From positions 84,321,710-84,385,709 of the forward strand of contig NC_086020.1 in assembly GCF_036323735.1 (NCBI RefSeq): a DNA stretch of 64,000 bases, in the 5' to 3' direction. The notes beneath the pieces were generated by a model, which was not told the origin of the DNA, searched no databases, and saw only the letters and a list, made by a program, of their open reading frames with translations. The DNA comes from Rattus norvegicus. Lineage: Eukaryota; Chordata; Mammalia; Rodentia; Muridae. Shown here piece by piece: positions 22,745 through 35,476 of the stretch. Within the stretch, counting starts at the first letter, position 1, and every line of letters begins with the position of its first letter. A program made the position numbers and the translations under genes.

Positions 22745-25700
22745 CCTACTGACTGCTGCCCAGTGCAAAAAGAAGCTTCTGCAAACAAAGTTGTGAACAG
22801 CTCAGGTCTGTGGTGTAAACATAAATATTTAGAAGGAAATTCTGTCAGCTGACCATTTAGCAAAGTAACAATATCAGGTCTACCCTAAGGCCTATGACCG
22901 GAATGGTAGTTTTTAATAACCATAACTTTTACTCTGAGTAAGTCACATTCTATTTTGGAAGATTAAAACTACTTGAGTTTAAGCGCAGCTGCTAACTAAT
23001 CATCAGAAAATAGATGTGGTAACAGGAGCCTGTTTTCTTGCACTTGATGAAATTGGACTAGAAAGCTGCAGACTGAGCAGAGTTGCCTACCCCATATGGC
23101 CTGAGTGGTTCATGCATGAATCAGAGCTTTAACCAGCCCGTGGAGATGGCAGAAGTCACAAATTGTGATTTGAGCCAGAACTAAACCAGCAGCTGCGGTT
23201 CATTCTGTTCAGTGAGCAGCGCAGCTTCTGTTCGCATTGGAATCCCATCTACATGTGCTCAGCAGGCTGGCTGGGTCTTGTTTGCAGCTCCCAGAGAAGA
23301 CATAACCACAGAGCATTATCTTTCTTGAGTGTGCGCCCAATGTCGTTGAAGTAAATAAGACAGAAAAGTTGTTCTGGACGATGTAACAAGCACTGAGTTT
23401 TCATATTGCATTTAGCAACAGAGCTGAGACCACCTTGTGTTTCTTAAGTCATGAATACGGGGTTAACCCAGGTACAAGTATGTACAGGGCTTCCTGTACT
23501 CTACAGGGAAAACCAGGACACAGTATTATACCAAGAAGGGCACTAAAATTACCCTATTCTAGTATCAATGAATATAGGGTTCATTTGTTGAGCTTGGGCC
23601 ATACACTGAGTGTTAAGGAATATAGGCTTGGTGTTCTATTATTAAATGAGTAAAATGCTCTCCATACATATTACAAAGGTGATATTTGGGAGAAATGGTT
23701 TCCTGAAAGGGCACCCTTAGCATTGTGCAGAAGGGAAAAATAACTGATGTGAGTCAAACAGAGAATGGAAAGAATCCACAGTGGGTTAATCATATACACG
23801 AAAACATCAGGCATTTTTGTACCAACTGTAAACTGCCTCCCTTCGTCAGAGAAGGAAGCACACACTGGACAGTTTGGAATACAGAAGCAGAGTGGATCTC
23901 TCCAGATACTGATAATTCTTTAGATACTATAGGTCGTATCTTTCAAAATAACCAGGTTAAGAATTATTTCCTGAGCAATAAAGGTTAACAGAACCAAGAG
24001 TGAACTCACTTACTAAAGATGACAGCCATTCTCCTCCCTCCCCCCACAGTGTGTTTGATGCTACATGGGTGCTCCTGAGTGGATCTATAGTGAAGATCTA
24101 TAGTGGATCTATAGTGAAAAAACTATCCTGCTTCATATCCATCTTCATAAAAATCTAGTGGGACTTCAGTGTTAAAATCATGCTGGGAAATGGCGTGTGT
24201 AGAAGCATGGGCAAAGGTGGGTGGGCCTTTTTGGATACAGGCATGTGGAGCGTTTATTTGGAATTTATTCCAAAGTACCCCAATCTAAAACAAACCATCC
24301 AAAAGAATGCGAGACATAGGGTTGTTTATTGCTGTTCAGATACCGTACTTTCCTGGGACAAGAATGTGTTCTCCTATCAAAATTAGACCTGGTCATGTGA
24401 CTCAGGTTGGCCAATAAAGAGTCATCAGAAGTCTGAAAGCTCTAATGCACCAATTACAGCCATGTTTTCTGGCCATAGCAGGGGCTATGCCATAGTAGGG
24501 GCTTTGTTAGGTCGTACCCCTAAGTGAAGATGACGTGGAGCCAAGACGGCTCCCTTCTACCTCAAGCTAATTCATAAGGAGGATGTCACTGGAGAAAGAA
24601 AGCATTATTTATTTTTCCAGAACTTAGTTTTATTCTGACCAGTTCATAAAGTGCTAGTTGGAGCAGGGTACTAACATAATTAGAGGAGCATGATTTGTCA
24701 TGGGTTTGAAAGACAAGCTGCAGACTGTGGAGAGAGCATTGCCGAGTTTGGGAGGATGACCGGTGACTGAGCAGCACAACCTTGGTTAAACAGTTGCCCG
24801 CAGTGACTCAGAAGGCCATGAATTGATAGCCATAGGGAAAGAGGAGGAAATGCAATGGTTGTGATGTGTTTTGCTCTCTGTTGGTTGCCTTTGACATGGT
24901 GTTTGTAAGACACAAGTTCACAAAAGAATTAGCTGGGCTCCAAGCAGGAATGAATGGAAAGTGTGAAGCTTCACATCTTCAGAAAGGCTGACTGACTCCA
25001 GGTGCCCAACAGGAGGGGATAAAATTGGGAGAGCCTCTTGGCAATAAAAATACATTAAAGCCGAGCTTGTCCCAAAGGGCACACAGCCTGTTCATCTACC
25101 TTCAAACACCACTCACCTGATTATGTTTCATTTGCTGCCTCATCACTATCAAAACCTATGAAGGACTGAAGTGGACCAGAGTAGAGGCCAAGGAGGTCTT
25201 TGAAGATGATCGTAGGTGTGGTTGTTAGCACAAGGAACTGTCATCATCTGATACAAAGCAGATGGAGTCATTGCAAGAGGTGTCCTACAAAGGAACCAGC
25301 AGACAGAATGAAGAAAGGCTAAGTGGAAGAGACCGAAAATGACCCCAAACCAGAAACAGTTTGGAGCAGGAAGTGAGATAAGGCAGCTGTGCAGCTGTGG
25401 GCCAAGGGCGTTCTCTGATACCTAGTTTGCATGTGCCGCAGAGCATAATGGGAAAGCAAGCCGGAGACTATAGGACTGGTAACATGGCTTCCCCCACTGT
25501 GCACATTTAAGGACAGATGACCTTCCCCAGGTCATTGTTTGTTCAGGGACTTTCAGAGAAGCTTACAGCCAGTGTTGCTGTCTACCCCTTTCTTCCCCTC
25601 TTCTCAAATTAAAATGCTTCTCAGAGGTATGTATTCTTTAGTCTACTTCTGTAGACTGGACATATAGAAGGTAGATAACTTGTCTTTTTAACTCATGGCC

Positions 25701-25770
25701 TCCAGAACAATAGGTGACTATCCAGGTCCAGTTCTTGCTATCATTTCTTGGTAAGGACTGCTTTGCAGCC
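22745..25770. other. Intergenic, mostly unassigned
   Basis: No gene or confident repeat. A short tandem repeat of a GATCTATAGTG-type unit lies at 24079-24120. Open frames at 23435-23988 and 24180-24386 are isolated and show no family signature. Confidence 0.5.
24079..24120. repeat. Short tandem repeat (about 11-18 bp unit)
   Basis: 'gtggatctatagtgaa' and 'gatctatagtg' recur three times back to back, with the internal copy slightly shortened. Confidence 0.85.
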
Positions 25771-25774
25771 TTCA

Positions 25775-26115
25775 GGATTTAATTTGAAGCCTTAACCCCC
25801 AGTGGTATCATATTTAGAAACAGGGACTTTAAAAGGGTAGTTAGGGTTACATGAAGTCATAAGTCTAGGTCTTAGTCCAAGAAGACTGGTGGCTTTATAA
25901 GAAGATAAAAGCAACAGAGGAAAGACTACACATCACATGAGAACACAAGGAGAAAATGACTATCTGTAAGCTAAGGAGAGAGGCCACGGGGGAAAAAAAA
26001 TTTAAGCCTAAGAGACCTTGATCCTGGACAGGCAGCATCCAGAATTGTGAGATATCTCTCTGTTTTTTAACCCACATACTCTGTGGTTTTCTGTTAAACT
26101 GCAAACAATGAGGTC
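25775..26115 (+). mobile_element. MLT1-type MaLR LTR
   Basis: Sense MLT1 layout: 'gaagccttaacccccagtggt', 'aaacagggactttaaaa', 'gtggctttataagaaga', 'cacatgagaacacaagg', 'taagctaaggagagaggcc', 'cagcatccagaattgtgaga' and a terminal 'acatactctgtggttttctgtta'. This is an ancestral mammalian insertion, fairly complete. Confidence 0.82.
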
Positions 26116-26369
26116 CTAATGGAGATTTGAAGACCATCACCCAGAGGTTCCTGACCTATGACTAGGTGGGGGATTTTGAAGTCCTTCTCTTGGGGAGAGA
26201 ATGAATGAAAACAGCTGAATACTGGAGGGTCAGACAGTGGGCTGCAGTTATCGTCAGGGCTTTGTGACAGTATCCCATCATGGTAGGCTTCTTCTCCATG
26301 CCCCCTTGGTGCACCCACATAGCTCATTTGGCTGAAGCATTGTGAGCAGAAATGAAGGGTGCAGAACCT

Positions 26370-26470
26370 TTGTTTTCAGACAGGGTCTCATGTAGATCAA
26401 GTTAGACTTGGACTCCCAGTCCTCTGTCTCTGTCTCCTAGGTTCTGGGGTTACAGGTATCCACCACCAGC
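26370..26470 (-). repeat. B1 SINE (partial)
   Basis: Antisense 'cagacagggtctcatgtagatcaag', 'ggactcccagtcctc' and 'ctggggttacaggtatccaccacc'. Confidence 0.78.
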
Positions 26471-26479
26471 AGATGGACT

Positions 26480-28385
26480 GTCTTACCCGCCGAAGTGCTG
26501 TTTGCTGCTTTCTGTTCCCCTCGTAACTGCAACCTGGGACATCCAGATGGCAGAGTGTCTATTAACCTGTATTTTCAGCCAACCCACAATGGTTGTGGGT
26601 ATAGGTGAGATGCACTATTTAAAGCCAGGGAAATCCTAGGGACTTTTTAATGGCAGTGCCATAAACCAGTCTGTCTTGACTGATCAAATCATTAATGAAG
26701 TTAGAGAAAATTTCCCAAATTCTCATGGAATTTGACTGTATATAACCAAGTCATTCAATATATTAGATTTTGTTCTTCATTGATTAGATAAAAAGAACTA
26801 ACCTCAGAGTTTGCCTGTCAATCACTGTGTACAATTTGGATTGAAAGGTAACGCTATTGAATCTCTGTTCTAGGTTAGGGTGTCAGTAGTGGTGACAGAT
26901 TCCTTTAAATCCACTCATAGTCCTCTTCTTGCTTGCCTCCATACGTCCAGGGGAAGGTTGTGTATAATCACTAATCCAAGCTAAGCCTGGGCCTCATCAG
27001 TTCCACCTGCTTTGGGCTGTAACAGCACTCGAGGAATTGACTCTGAATGACCTACCAAAAATCTCTGGACCATGATGAGGTTAAATGCAAACTACAAGGA
27101 ACAGGGTCAGATTATGCATGACTCTTAGTAGTTGTCAAACAATAGCATGGTGATCTCACTGAATGCTGTATATTTTCAGGAATAGTGAGATTTATAAGGA
27201 ACCTACCATGCCTTCCGTAATGTTGTAATAATAGGAGTTAAGATTAGCTTGAAACACTCTGTAGACTAGAACATGCCGTGAATGTGTGTGGTCCAGAAAG
27301 TAGAGAGCCTCAAGGAAAGAATGGAGGGATTCAGGAAGGGAAACAGAGCCTCCAGAGGACCCCTGGGAAGGGCTGCCCATGAGAGAGAGAGAGGGTAGAA
27401 TTGACCGTCAAATCAAGTATTGGCCTTTCTTCTGGAAGTTTCCAGATGTTTTCTGCCATATCTACTTAGGAAGCCATTTTGTACAACATGCCTTTTCTTC
27501 CTTTCTTACAACTGATTGGCCCAAGGGGGCTTCCAGTTCACATGTGGAGTTTTCCTAGGACTTTGGATTTAGGGTCTGGAAAATCGAACCCATTTCTCTG
27601 TAGTGGCAGAGACTGTAATTGCCCCAGTTAGATGTTGTTGACAGAGCTGTTTTGCCCATCTGGAAGGTATATGGAGAGGAAGGGAAGAATAAAGTAGATG
27701 AGTATGGGAACAGAGCCTCAAGACAAAGAGAGATGCCTGCTCCATAAACTGCTTCATGAAGTGCCAGTCACAGGTATTTTGTTACAGCATCAGGAAACCA
27801 AGAATCTGCCTTTAGTTAATTCTTTTTTCAATTAGCGGGAGGATATAAGAGCAGCTAAATCAATCGTGAGAATTTATCAACCAAGTCAGTAGGCACTTTA
27901 GTTCTGTAACATAAAACATATGGATCTGAAGCTTAAGTAACCCTGCACTAAAAGACAAAGAGTCACACAGAGCTCACTGTACTGTCTGCTTCATCCTTCC
28001 GGGTATCAGCTTTAAGCAGTAATGGCCATAGGGAATTCAACTTCAAAGGGACCAACATACATTAACCCAAAATACTTTTGCTACAACCTCTTCAGACTTG
28101 TAATTCATTTTAAGTTTCATGAGGACATAAAAACAGACAGAGGAAAGAGAGCAGGCATCTGCTTCGTTGGTGCTGTCCTGACTGGGATCTCATAGTGATG
28201 TGCAATCTCACTAGTTTACTAGTGGTTTCTTTTAAATTAATTTTGATGCATAGAATTATACACAATTATGTGTATAAATATAAATATGTGTAGCATGTGT
28301 TGGTACCTGCACACAACATGTAATGTTAAAGACAGGATAAACCAATATGTCTCTGCAGACATTGATCCTTGGTAAAAAAAAAATC
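26480..28385. other. Intergenic, no feature recognised
   Basis: AT-rich sequence around 26650-26880 and ordinary flank after it. No repeat landmark or coding signature was found. Confidence 0.5.
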
Positions 28386-28390
28386 ATGTA

Positions 28391-28699
28391 AAACCTTTGC
28401 TTCTTACATGGACTGACCCTGGACTCTGACCTCATAGGTAGCAATGAATATCCTAGTAAGAGCACCAGTGGAAGGGGAAGCCCTGGGTCCTGCTAAGACT
28501 GAACCCCCAGTGAACTAGATTGTTGGGGGGAGGGCGGCAATGGGGGGAGGATGGGGAGGGGAACACCGATAAGAAAGGGGAGGGGGGAGGGGGATGTTTG
28601 CCCGGAAACTGGGAAAGGGAATAACACTGGAAATGTATATAAGAAATACTCAAGTTAATAAAAAAATAAAATAAAATAAAAAAAGAAACCTTTGCTTCT
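28391..28699 (+). mobile_element. 5'-truncated rat L1 insertion with target-site duplications
   Basis: The body (28405-28685) contains only the end of the rat L1 3' UTR. It begins at 'catggactgaccctggac', passes through the purine-rich tract (28528-28590) and ends in an A-rich tail with TAAAA units. It is flanked by the 14-bp direct repeat AAACCTTTGCTTCT at 28391-28404 and 28686-28699. This is the standard product of target-primed reverse transcription with severe 5' truncation, and it looks young. Confidence 0.92.
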
Positions 28700-28718
28700 G
28701 GCTTTTTTTGAAATATGT

Positions 28719-29015
28719 TTACTTAATCTATTGTCACAGTACTATACAAAAGAAGACCAGAATATACTTCTCTTAGCTGACAAACTTCGTACCTATTGTC
28801 CAACCATTCCCATGCCTCTTTCTCCCCATTTCCTAGACTCTGGTAACCATCATTTTACCCTCAACTCCTAAGAGAGCAGCTACTTTTCACACATGAGTGA
28901 GACCATGTAGGATTTGTCTTTCTGCATTTGGCTCATTTCACTTGGCATAATGACTTGTGATTCTAAAGGATTTTTTTTCATGGCTAAGTAATATTCTACT
29001 GTTAAAGTACAATTC
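28719..29015 (-). mobile_element. Ancient L1 (L1M-like) fragment
   Basis: Antisense 'catgagtgagaccatgtagg', 'ctttctgcatttggctcatttcacttggcataatga' and 'catggctaagtaatattctac' are the conserved end of L1 ORF2 and 3' UTR in old families. Confidence 0.75.
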
Positions 29016-29019
29016 TTTA

Positions 29020-31245
29020 AAAAAAAATCACATGTAGAATGTTCAGGAGCCAAAAATCCTCAGTACTTCATCTTCATTCTGTCCCCTACTGATAAGTAAC
29101 ATACATACGATTCATTAGGTAGGGGTTGGCCAGGAAACAGCAGCCTTTCTACATGGTTTTAATCAAGGCAGCAAGGGCTCACACAACCATGGAAGATCAT
29201 GGGGTAGGGGAGAAAGGACTCTGGTATCTGAGGCAGAATATGGAAGCTGTGGTTTGTATGACTTGTAGAACCTGCTGTAACCCTCAGGAGCCCCTGAGCA
29301 GCTTCCTGCATGTATCTTGTGGTACAGTGCAAGGCAAGGAAATCTCCAGAGCTTCCTGGGAACCCCCATCTCACATTTGCTGGCGCCCCAACAGCTTCTA
29401 GAAGTCAGTGCACGTTCCTTTCTTCTGTCTCTCATTTCCTATAGGGCTTCTTGCCAAAGGACTCAACTCAGAATTGTGAGGGTACTGGGAAAGGAAGCTC
29501 CTTGCTCCTCTGTTGGGTGAGCAGACTTTAGAAGAAGGTGGTGGTGACAGGTGTTAGTTATGGACAGTCCTCTGGAGGAAATGGATGGAGTGCTGAGCTT
29601 TCTATTGTGCTTTGGAAGGCCTTCTCTGCTTCAAGAAGAGAATTTGCCCATGTTTTCTAAGAAGGTTCATCTGGGTGCAGAATAGTGATCATCTGGGAAG
29701 GGCAGGGGGAGGTGTTGTGGGTTGCCCTGGTGCTGTTTGTATCTTGATGTTAATTCTGCCTCCTCAAGAGGGGCTGCCCCTAATGTACTCACTCAGGTAC
29801 TCAGGTGACCTCACCGAACCTTCTCCTCATTCTGACTGGTCAAATAGAGGCTAGAGCCAATGACTGGGCCTGGGAAGGAAAAAGTAGGACAGGAGGTCTC
29901 AAAGAAATGAAGGAAGAGGAGGTGGAAGGAAGGTGGAGCAAAACCTCATGGCCTGGAGAAGCCACAAGTAGCAAGGGGTCTGAGAGCTCGGAAGTAAATT
30001 AGGATAGTGATAGATTTGTCCAATTTAGGCACATAGCTTATAAATATAATGACCGAGTTGTAGGCTTGTTGAGGTAAGAAATTACCATAAGAGGGAAGGA
30101 GAGATTGGGCAACACAGTAAGAAGGAAAAGTATTCTATAATGTGGTTCATAATAACCTATTACATATTATTACATATTTAAAAATAAGGGAAGAGCACCA
30201 AGCTGAAGTAATGATAAGGGAACAATAATTAATTGAATTTGATCAGTGCACATCCCATGCATGTATTCAACAACATCACACTGTACTTTGTAAATATGTG
30301 GTTATTACGTATTAACACAAAAGCACTTGAAAATGTCTAAGGGGGTGGAAGGCTAATTACCCTCGTCTTATCATCACGTTGCATACTTGTGCCTTGTACC
30401 CAATGCATATATACAGGTAAAGTATTAATTTAAACAACATTTATGTCTTTAACCTACCAGCAATATATTCTGGAGTGCCGAGCATGGTGGGAATACGTGT
30501 ATTCTATTACTTCTAGTGCTTTCTAGAAATTAAAAACTCCAGACTCTGTTTCAACATCTGTGCCACCAGATCGGATGGGGCAGGCAGAGAATCAGAGAGA
30601 CTTTCTGGGTCAGGGAAGTTCTGGGCGGTGGAAATGAACTGGGTACATGTCCACCCATCTCTACAGAACAGGGAGAGAGACAAGCTTGCCTGAGGAGAGG
30701 CTGGGCAACATGGAGTAGGAGGGATTGGGGTAGGAAGGACGTTCAGTGGGGTGCAGCTCTACCGTGGGCCTTCTTTCATATCTGGTCCAGTGTGATCCAA
30801 GGCAATGAAGACCAGGTATTTGGGCAGAGAACTGCAGCAGGTGAGGAATGGACATGGTATGAGTTAGCTTTCTGTGCCTGTGCCTGGAGCACCTGAGAGA
30901 ACAGTTTAGAGGAGGCAATTACTGACTTTTGCCAACAGTTCCATGTGGTTAGGCCTATAGTCCTTGGCTTCATGGCTTCTGGGTCTGATACCAAGAACTT
31001 GTGATCAGAGCTACTCACCAAAAGGCATACAGAAAACCAGTGAAGGGGAGGAGGAGAAAGGGGAGGAGAGGGAAGAAGGAAGGGAGGGGGGAGTTCCCCC
31101 CCAACCCAGGGACATCCTCTCAATGATCTGCTTCCTTCAAGCATGACCTGTCTTCCAAAATAGGAACATTAACACCAAACTCCTCATCCCTTTGAGAGTT
31201 GCTTCAAATCCAAATCATAATACTATGGAGAGAAGACTCTGCTGT
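29020..31245. other. Intergenic, no gene recognised
   Basis: Includes a purine-rich stretch at about 31030-31093. The frames at 29126-29520, 29612-30002 and 30661-31146 are overlapping, strand-symmetric and unassignable. Confidence 0.5.
31030..31093. repeat. Polypurine tract
   Basis: Almost pure A/G on the + strand (AGGAGG and GGGAGG units), preceding a C-run. A candidate for non-B DNA structure. Confidence 0.85.
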
Positions 31246-31264
31246 TAAGGCAATAGTCCACCTT

Positions 31265-31680
31265 GTCGGGATAGCTCTCCAAGACTGGCACAAAATGGAG
31301 GACTCTCTTTCTCAGCAGGGCTTTCCCTTCTCCACTGACCTTTTCCAGAGAGCTCGTCTAAGCACAGGTGCCTGATCTTATCTAGAGGATGACCCTACAC
31401 AGAGCTTCCTACAAGCGCTAGAATGTTCAGTATGTAAGTGCCCCTCGGCCCTTCCCACTGTATGATAATTAGGTGCTGTGCTATGATCTATCAGCCCTTT
31501 CCATCCGTACAATATATACACCTTCCCTGGAACAATAAAGTAGGGCCGTCTCACTGAAGCTGACTCCTGAAGTCCTTCTGTCATTCTCAGGGCCATCGGA
31601 ACCCTACTCGCTGTTCTGCTTCCTCCACCCTTGTGGGCCTGAGGTGAAGGGAGACCTACAGGGACTTCAGCATTACCTGC
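31265..31680 (+). mobile_element. Possible ERV LTR (family unassigned)
   Basis: The layout is LTR-like: a TG start at 'tgtcgggatagc', TATA-like 'caatatatacacc', 'gaacaataaagtaggg' (a polyadenylation signal) about 25 bp later, then 'gtctcactgaagctgactcc' and a CA end near 31665. No matching target duplication was found. This is a tentative call. Confidence 0.35.
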
Positions 31681-31900
31681 AAACTTTGCCCCAGTCCAAA
31701 TTCCTTTCCTTACTTTGTTTTCTTCCCTAGAGAGCATGTTTCCTTCCCAAAGGTGTTTGTACTTTCACAGTCTGTGGAAAGGGCCGTGAATAATACATGG
31801 TACTGCAGAAAACCTCATCACATTTAAGAATTCAAACGAGCGCCATCATACAGCATCACCTGCAACTTGCTTTCCTGACTCAGTGTTACACTTCCGGTTT

Positions 31901-32035
31901 ACCTATTGACTCTTTTCTTTTTTTCTTTTCTTTCTTTCTTTTTTTCAGAGCTGGGGACTGAACCCAGGGCCTTGCGCTTGCTAGGCAAGCGCTCTACCAC
32001 TGAACTAAATCCCCAACCCCTATCTATTGACTCTT
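31901..32035 (-). repeat. ID element with target-site duplications
   Basis: In antisense the body reads from 'ggggttggggatttagttcag' through 'tggtagagcgcttgcc' to 'gttcagtccccagc' and an A-rich tail. It is flanked by a 14-bp imperfect repeat (A-C/T-CTATTGACTCTT) at 31901-31914 and 32022-32035. ID elements are BC1-derived and most abundant in rat. Confidence 0.93.
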
Positions 32036-32039
32036 AAGT

Positions 32040-32690
32040 GGCAAGTTCATTGTTTTTATCTATTGTGTAGTATTTTGTTAAAAAAAAACCCACTCTTTAG
32101 GAAATCTGTTCTCCTGTGTATGAAAATGTATGTTGCTCTCCCCTTTCCTGTTTCTGACAAAGCCATCAAGAACACTCTTGTTTATAATACTGGTCCACAC
32201 AGGCAAGCATTTTCTAGGTGTGTCTTAGAGGAACTGCTAGACCGTGGAGTTTATCTTTATAACTAAAGATAACTGCATTGTTTTTAGCCACTGTTTTGGA
32301 ATTGCTCTCTGGACCAGATGACATTGATGACAAATCATGTCTCTGTCTGTACTGATGGAAGCATGTTTGTTTTTGTCAGTCTATTGAAAACAAAATGTCA
32401 CTCTTGTGATTTAAAATATTTTATTGTTTGACAGTTTTATACATTTATATAATTAATTTCTATGAGTTTTGGACCCTTAGGCCCCTCTCTCTTCCCTCCT
32501 TTTTCTCATATAGAAGTCCAACAATCAGTAAGTTAAACCTTGTGGAATTAAAAAAGCTTCCACTCTGCAAAAGAAACTATGAATTATGTGATTATGAAGC
32601 TTGCATAATGGAAGCGACTCTTTGCCAGCTCTACACCTGCCAGAGGATTAGGTCTAGAACATACAAAGAACTTAAGACACTAAATACCAA
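32040..32690. other. Intergenic, AT-rich, no feature recognised
   Basis: The frames at 32027-32266 and 32428-32826 run through AT-rich DNA and into an LTR. There is no coding signature. Confidence 0.5.
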
Positions 32691-32694
32691 GTGT

Positions 32695-33055
32695 AGTGGT
32701 CTGAATAGGTTTGGTCCCCATAGAGTCATGTGTTTGAATATGCTTGGCCCAGAGTGTGTCACTATTAGGAGGTGTGGCCTTGTTGGAGTAGGTGTGTCAC
32801 TATGGGGGTGGGCTTTGAGACCCTAAGCCTAGCTGCCTGGAGACAGTCTGTCCTAGTTGCCTTCAAATGAAGATGTAGAGCTCTCAGCTCCTTCTCTACC
32901 TTCTTTTCTCTGCATGCTGCCAGGCTTCCTGCTATTATGATAACGGACTGAACCTTTGAACCTGTAAACCAGCCCCAGTTAAATGTTGTCCTTTATAAGA
33001 GTTGCCTTGGCTATGGTGTCTCTTCACAGCAATCAAACCCCAAGTAAGACACCAA
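32695..33055 (+). mobile_element. Rodent MaLR-type solo LTR (ORR1-like)
   Basis: Nearly complete copy: 'gtagtggtctgaataggtttgg', 'cactattaggaggtgtggcc', 'gggggtgggctttgagacc', 'gtagagctctcagctcc', 'gataacggactgaacc' and the terminal 'gcaatcaaaccccaagtaagac'. Confidence 0.7.
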
Positions 33056-33134
33056 GAAAGCAAACAACTGAATTGAAAGTTCCTAATGAAAGGAACACAA
33101 ATGGCTTAATAAGTATTTAAAAGAATGTTCAACA

Positions 33135-33268
33135 CTTTTATCCCTGGCTATCTCAGAGCTCATCACTATGTAGATGAGGCTGGCCTCCAACTTACAGAGA
33201 TCCACTTGCCTCTGCCTCCAGAATGCTGGCATTAAAGGGATGTGTCACCAGGCCTGGCTTTGTTCAAC
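33135..33268 (-). repeat. B1 SINE
   Basis: Antisense 'catcactatgtagatgaggctggcctcc', 'cagagatccacttgcctctgcctccagaatgctggcattaaa' and 'caccaggcctgg'. Well preserved. Confidence 0.92.
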
Positions 33269-33409
33269 ACTCTTTTCTACCATTTTTTTTTTTGCAGTAG
33301 GTAAAGTTAAACTTTTTGAAATACAATGGTCACGCTGTTGCCTTTGTCTTCTCAGCTTTAGAGGAAAGTCTCATTGCTACTGATTATACGCAATGGAATA
33401 TTAGGATTT

Positions 33410-33935
33410 AGTTTGGATATTCTAGGCTGTCAATTTGACTACATCTGGAATCAACTAAAATCTGAATGGGTGGGCACACCTATGAATGATTTTTTTCCTT
33501 AATTGAATCATTTGAAGTGGAAAGACCCACTTCTAACCTGGATCTTTAAGATGGCAAGGCACACTTTTAATCCAGGTCTTTTGAGGTGGGAAGATCCCTC
33601 TTTAATTTGGACCACATCTTCTTTTTGGCAGCCTACCTGAGAAGGAAACTTGTTCTTTCTCTTTGTCCATTTGCTCTTGATAGCAAGTCCATTCCTCCAG
33701 TGGTATTTAAGCTGAATTCTTTGGGATTCCTACGTATAATAAAAGCTACCTGAGACAACCAGCCTCGTGGACTGAACAACTGCTGGATTTTTGGGTCTTC
33801 CGTTGGTAGACAGCAATTGTTAGACTAGCTTATAGTCATAGCCTATCAACTATTCTAATAAATACCCCTTCTCTCTCTCTCTAGGTTCATTCTATAAGTT
33901 CTCATCCTCTAGAGAACCCTGACTAATACATCACA
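33410..33935 (+). mobile_element. Rodent LTR-like interspersed repeat
   Basis: Starts around 'tctaggctgtcaatttgac'. It holds internal repeats of the 'gtggaaagaccca'/'ggtgggaagatcc' kind, 'taataaaagctacctgag', a (CT) run and the terminal 'tagagaaccctgactaatac'. The 3' end style matches the MaLR LTRs nearby, but the family is unassigned. Confidence 0.55.
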
Positions 33936-34299
33936 CAATCATACAGTTCTGTTTGTACACCTTCCCTACACCTACATGGCTCTTATATATTTATAAAATC
34001 AGGAAGAATGTCTCTCTCAACCCACAATGGGGTTTCATCTCAGTAAGCTTCCAGTGAGTTCTAAATATTGTTACATCAATGTGTTGTCTCTCTCCAACCT
34101 TCTAATTATTATAGCCACATCACAGGGTGGGCTATAGAATGTTGTTGCTTCTCATGATGGTGTGCAGCTGGCTGGGAGCTAATGATCCCCTCACAAGAGA
34201 CTGCCACACTGCCTATTGCTAGGCCAGGAAACTATCAAAACTCAAAATCTGAAGCAAAGTTTCTGCTGTTTGTGTACTACTTTTCACATTCCCTGAGCA

Positions 34300-34375
34300 G
34301 ACCTGAAACCTGTAATTCTCCTGCCTCAGACTCCAAAGTGCTGGGATTTCGGACATGTACTGCCATGCCTTATCT
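34300..34375 (-). repeat. B1 SINE remnant
   Basis: 'attctcctgcctcagactccaaagtgctggg' followed by 'acatgtactgccatgcc' in antisense. Only the central part survives. Confidence 0.65.
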
Positions 34376-34439
34376 CTACCTTTGTTTCTTTTACATTAAA
34401 GAAAATGTAAAAATAAGTAAAAGAAAAATAAGTAAAGAA

Positions 34440-34665
34440 ACTTATTTTTGTTCAGTACTGAGGATCACACCTAGGATCTTGTGCAGGCTAGGTAAGAAAC
34501 TCCATCACTGAGTCCTTACTATGTTTTTTACTTTGAAACAGGGCCTCACTTAGTTGGTCTGGTTTAACCCTGCTCTGTAGCTCAAGCAGGACTTGAACTT
34601 GTTAGCCTTTAGCTTCAGCTCCTTGGTGGCGTCACAAGCCAGCACCACTGGACTCAGTCCACTAT
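34440..34665 (-). repeat. B4-type SINE
   Basis: An antisense ID-like part ('tactgaggatcacacctaggatcttgtgcaggctagg') lies next to an antisense B1-like part ('gaaacagggcctcacttag', 'gcaggacttgaacttgttagcc'). Confidence 0.68.
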
Positions 34666-34669
34666 CTAT

Positions 34670-35470
34670 CTTGAGTATGTGCATATAATTTTTGCTCCAT
34701 CATAAAATTGAAAAATCATCCAGTCGAAATACTGCAAATCACAGATTGTCTACTCTGAGTTTCTGGGGATAAAGGATATTTCAAATGTATTTTGTGAACC
34801 AGATGTGGACCGTACACCTAGGAGAGAGAGCCATGTGGTATGTTTTAGATTTTAACCAAGAGGTCAAGTGGAGGGAAAACTGTCCCCAAGAAGAGAGAAG
34901 ATGAACATCCCATGACATTCCTCCAGACAGAGCAAGGAGTGTGGCCAGCCGGAAGAGCCTTTCTCACTCACCCAGTGAACCACAGGGAAGGGAATTCTGT
35001 GACTGGGGCAGGATGTCACTGAGGGCGTCTGAAAGCACAGTGAGATTCTGTCACATGTGACCCAGAGCTGAACCAAGAGCACTGGGGCTGTCCACCTCCC
35101 ACACCAGTCAGTTACAGTTTCCTCAAACGCCCCCCCACCACTCCCTCAGCCCCGCTCTCCTTCCTGCTGACACGGAGGGATTAGAAACTGTGTTTAGCGA
35201 GGAGGAGAAACAGCACAAGTGATGGAGAGAAGAGGGGCGAGGCACCTCTTGCAGTAAGGCCAGGATTTCTGCTTGCAGCAGCAAGAGTAAAGATTCAAGT
35301 TGACTTCACAGTCCGATGCTCACTAGATGTTTAAAATGTGAAATAATTTGGGGAGTTAGGTATTTAACTTTTTTTAAAAAAACTGGCAGGAACCAGAAGA
35401 ATCATCACGTCAAGTTTCCATCCAGCAGTGAGTAGAAGGAGTGGTCTGCTTAAAAGGGGAAATGGAGAGT
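34670..35470. other. Intergenic, no feature recognised
   Basis: No repeat landmark or conserved frame is evident. This stretch is immediately downstream of the pseudogene on its own strand and may hold its eroded 3' UTR-derived sequence. Confidence 0.4.
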
Positions 35471-35476
35471 CTCAGC

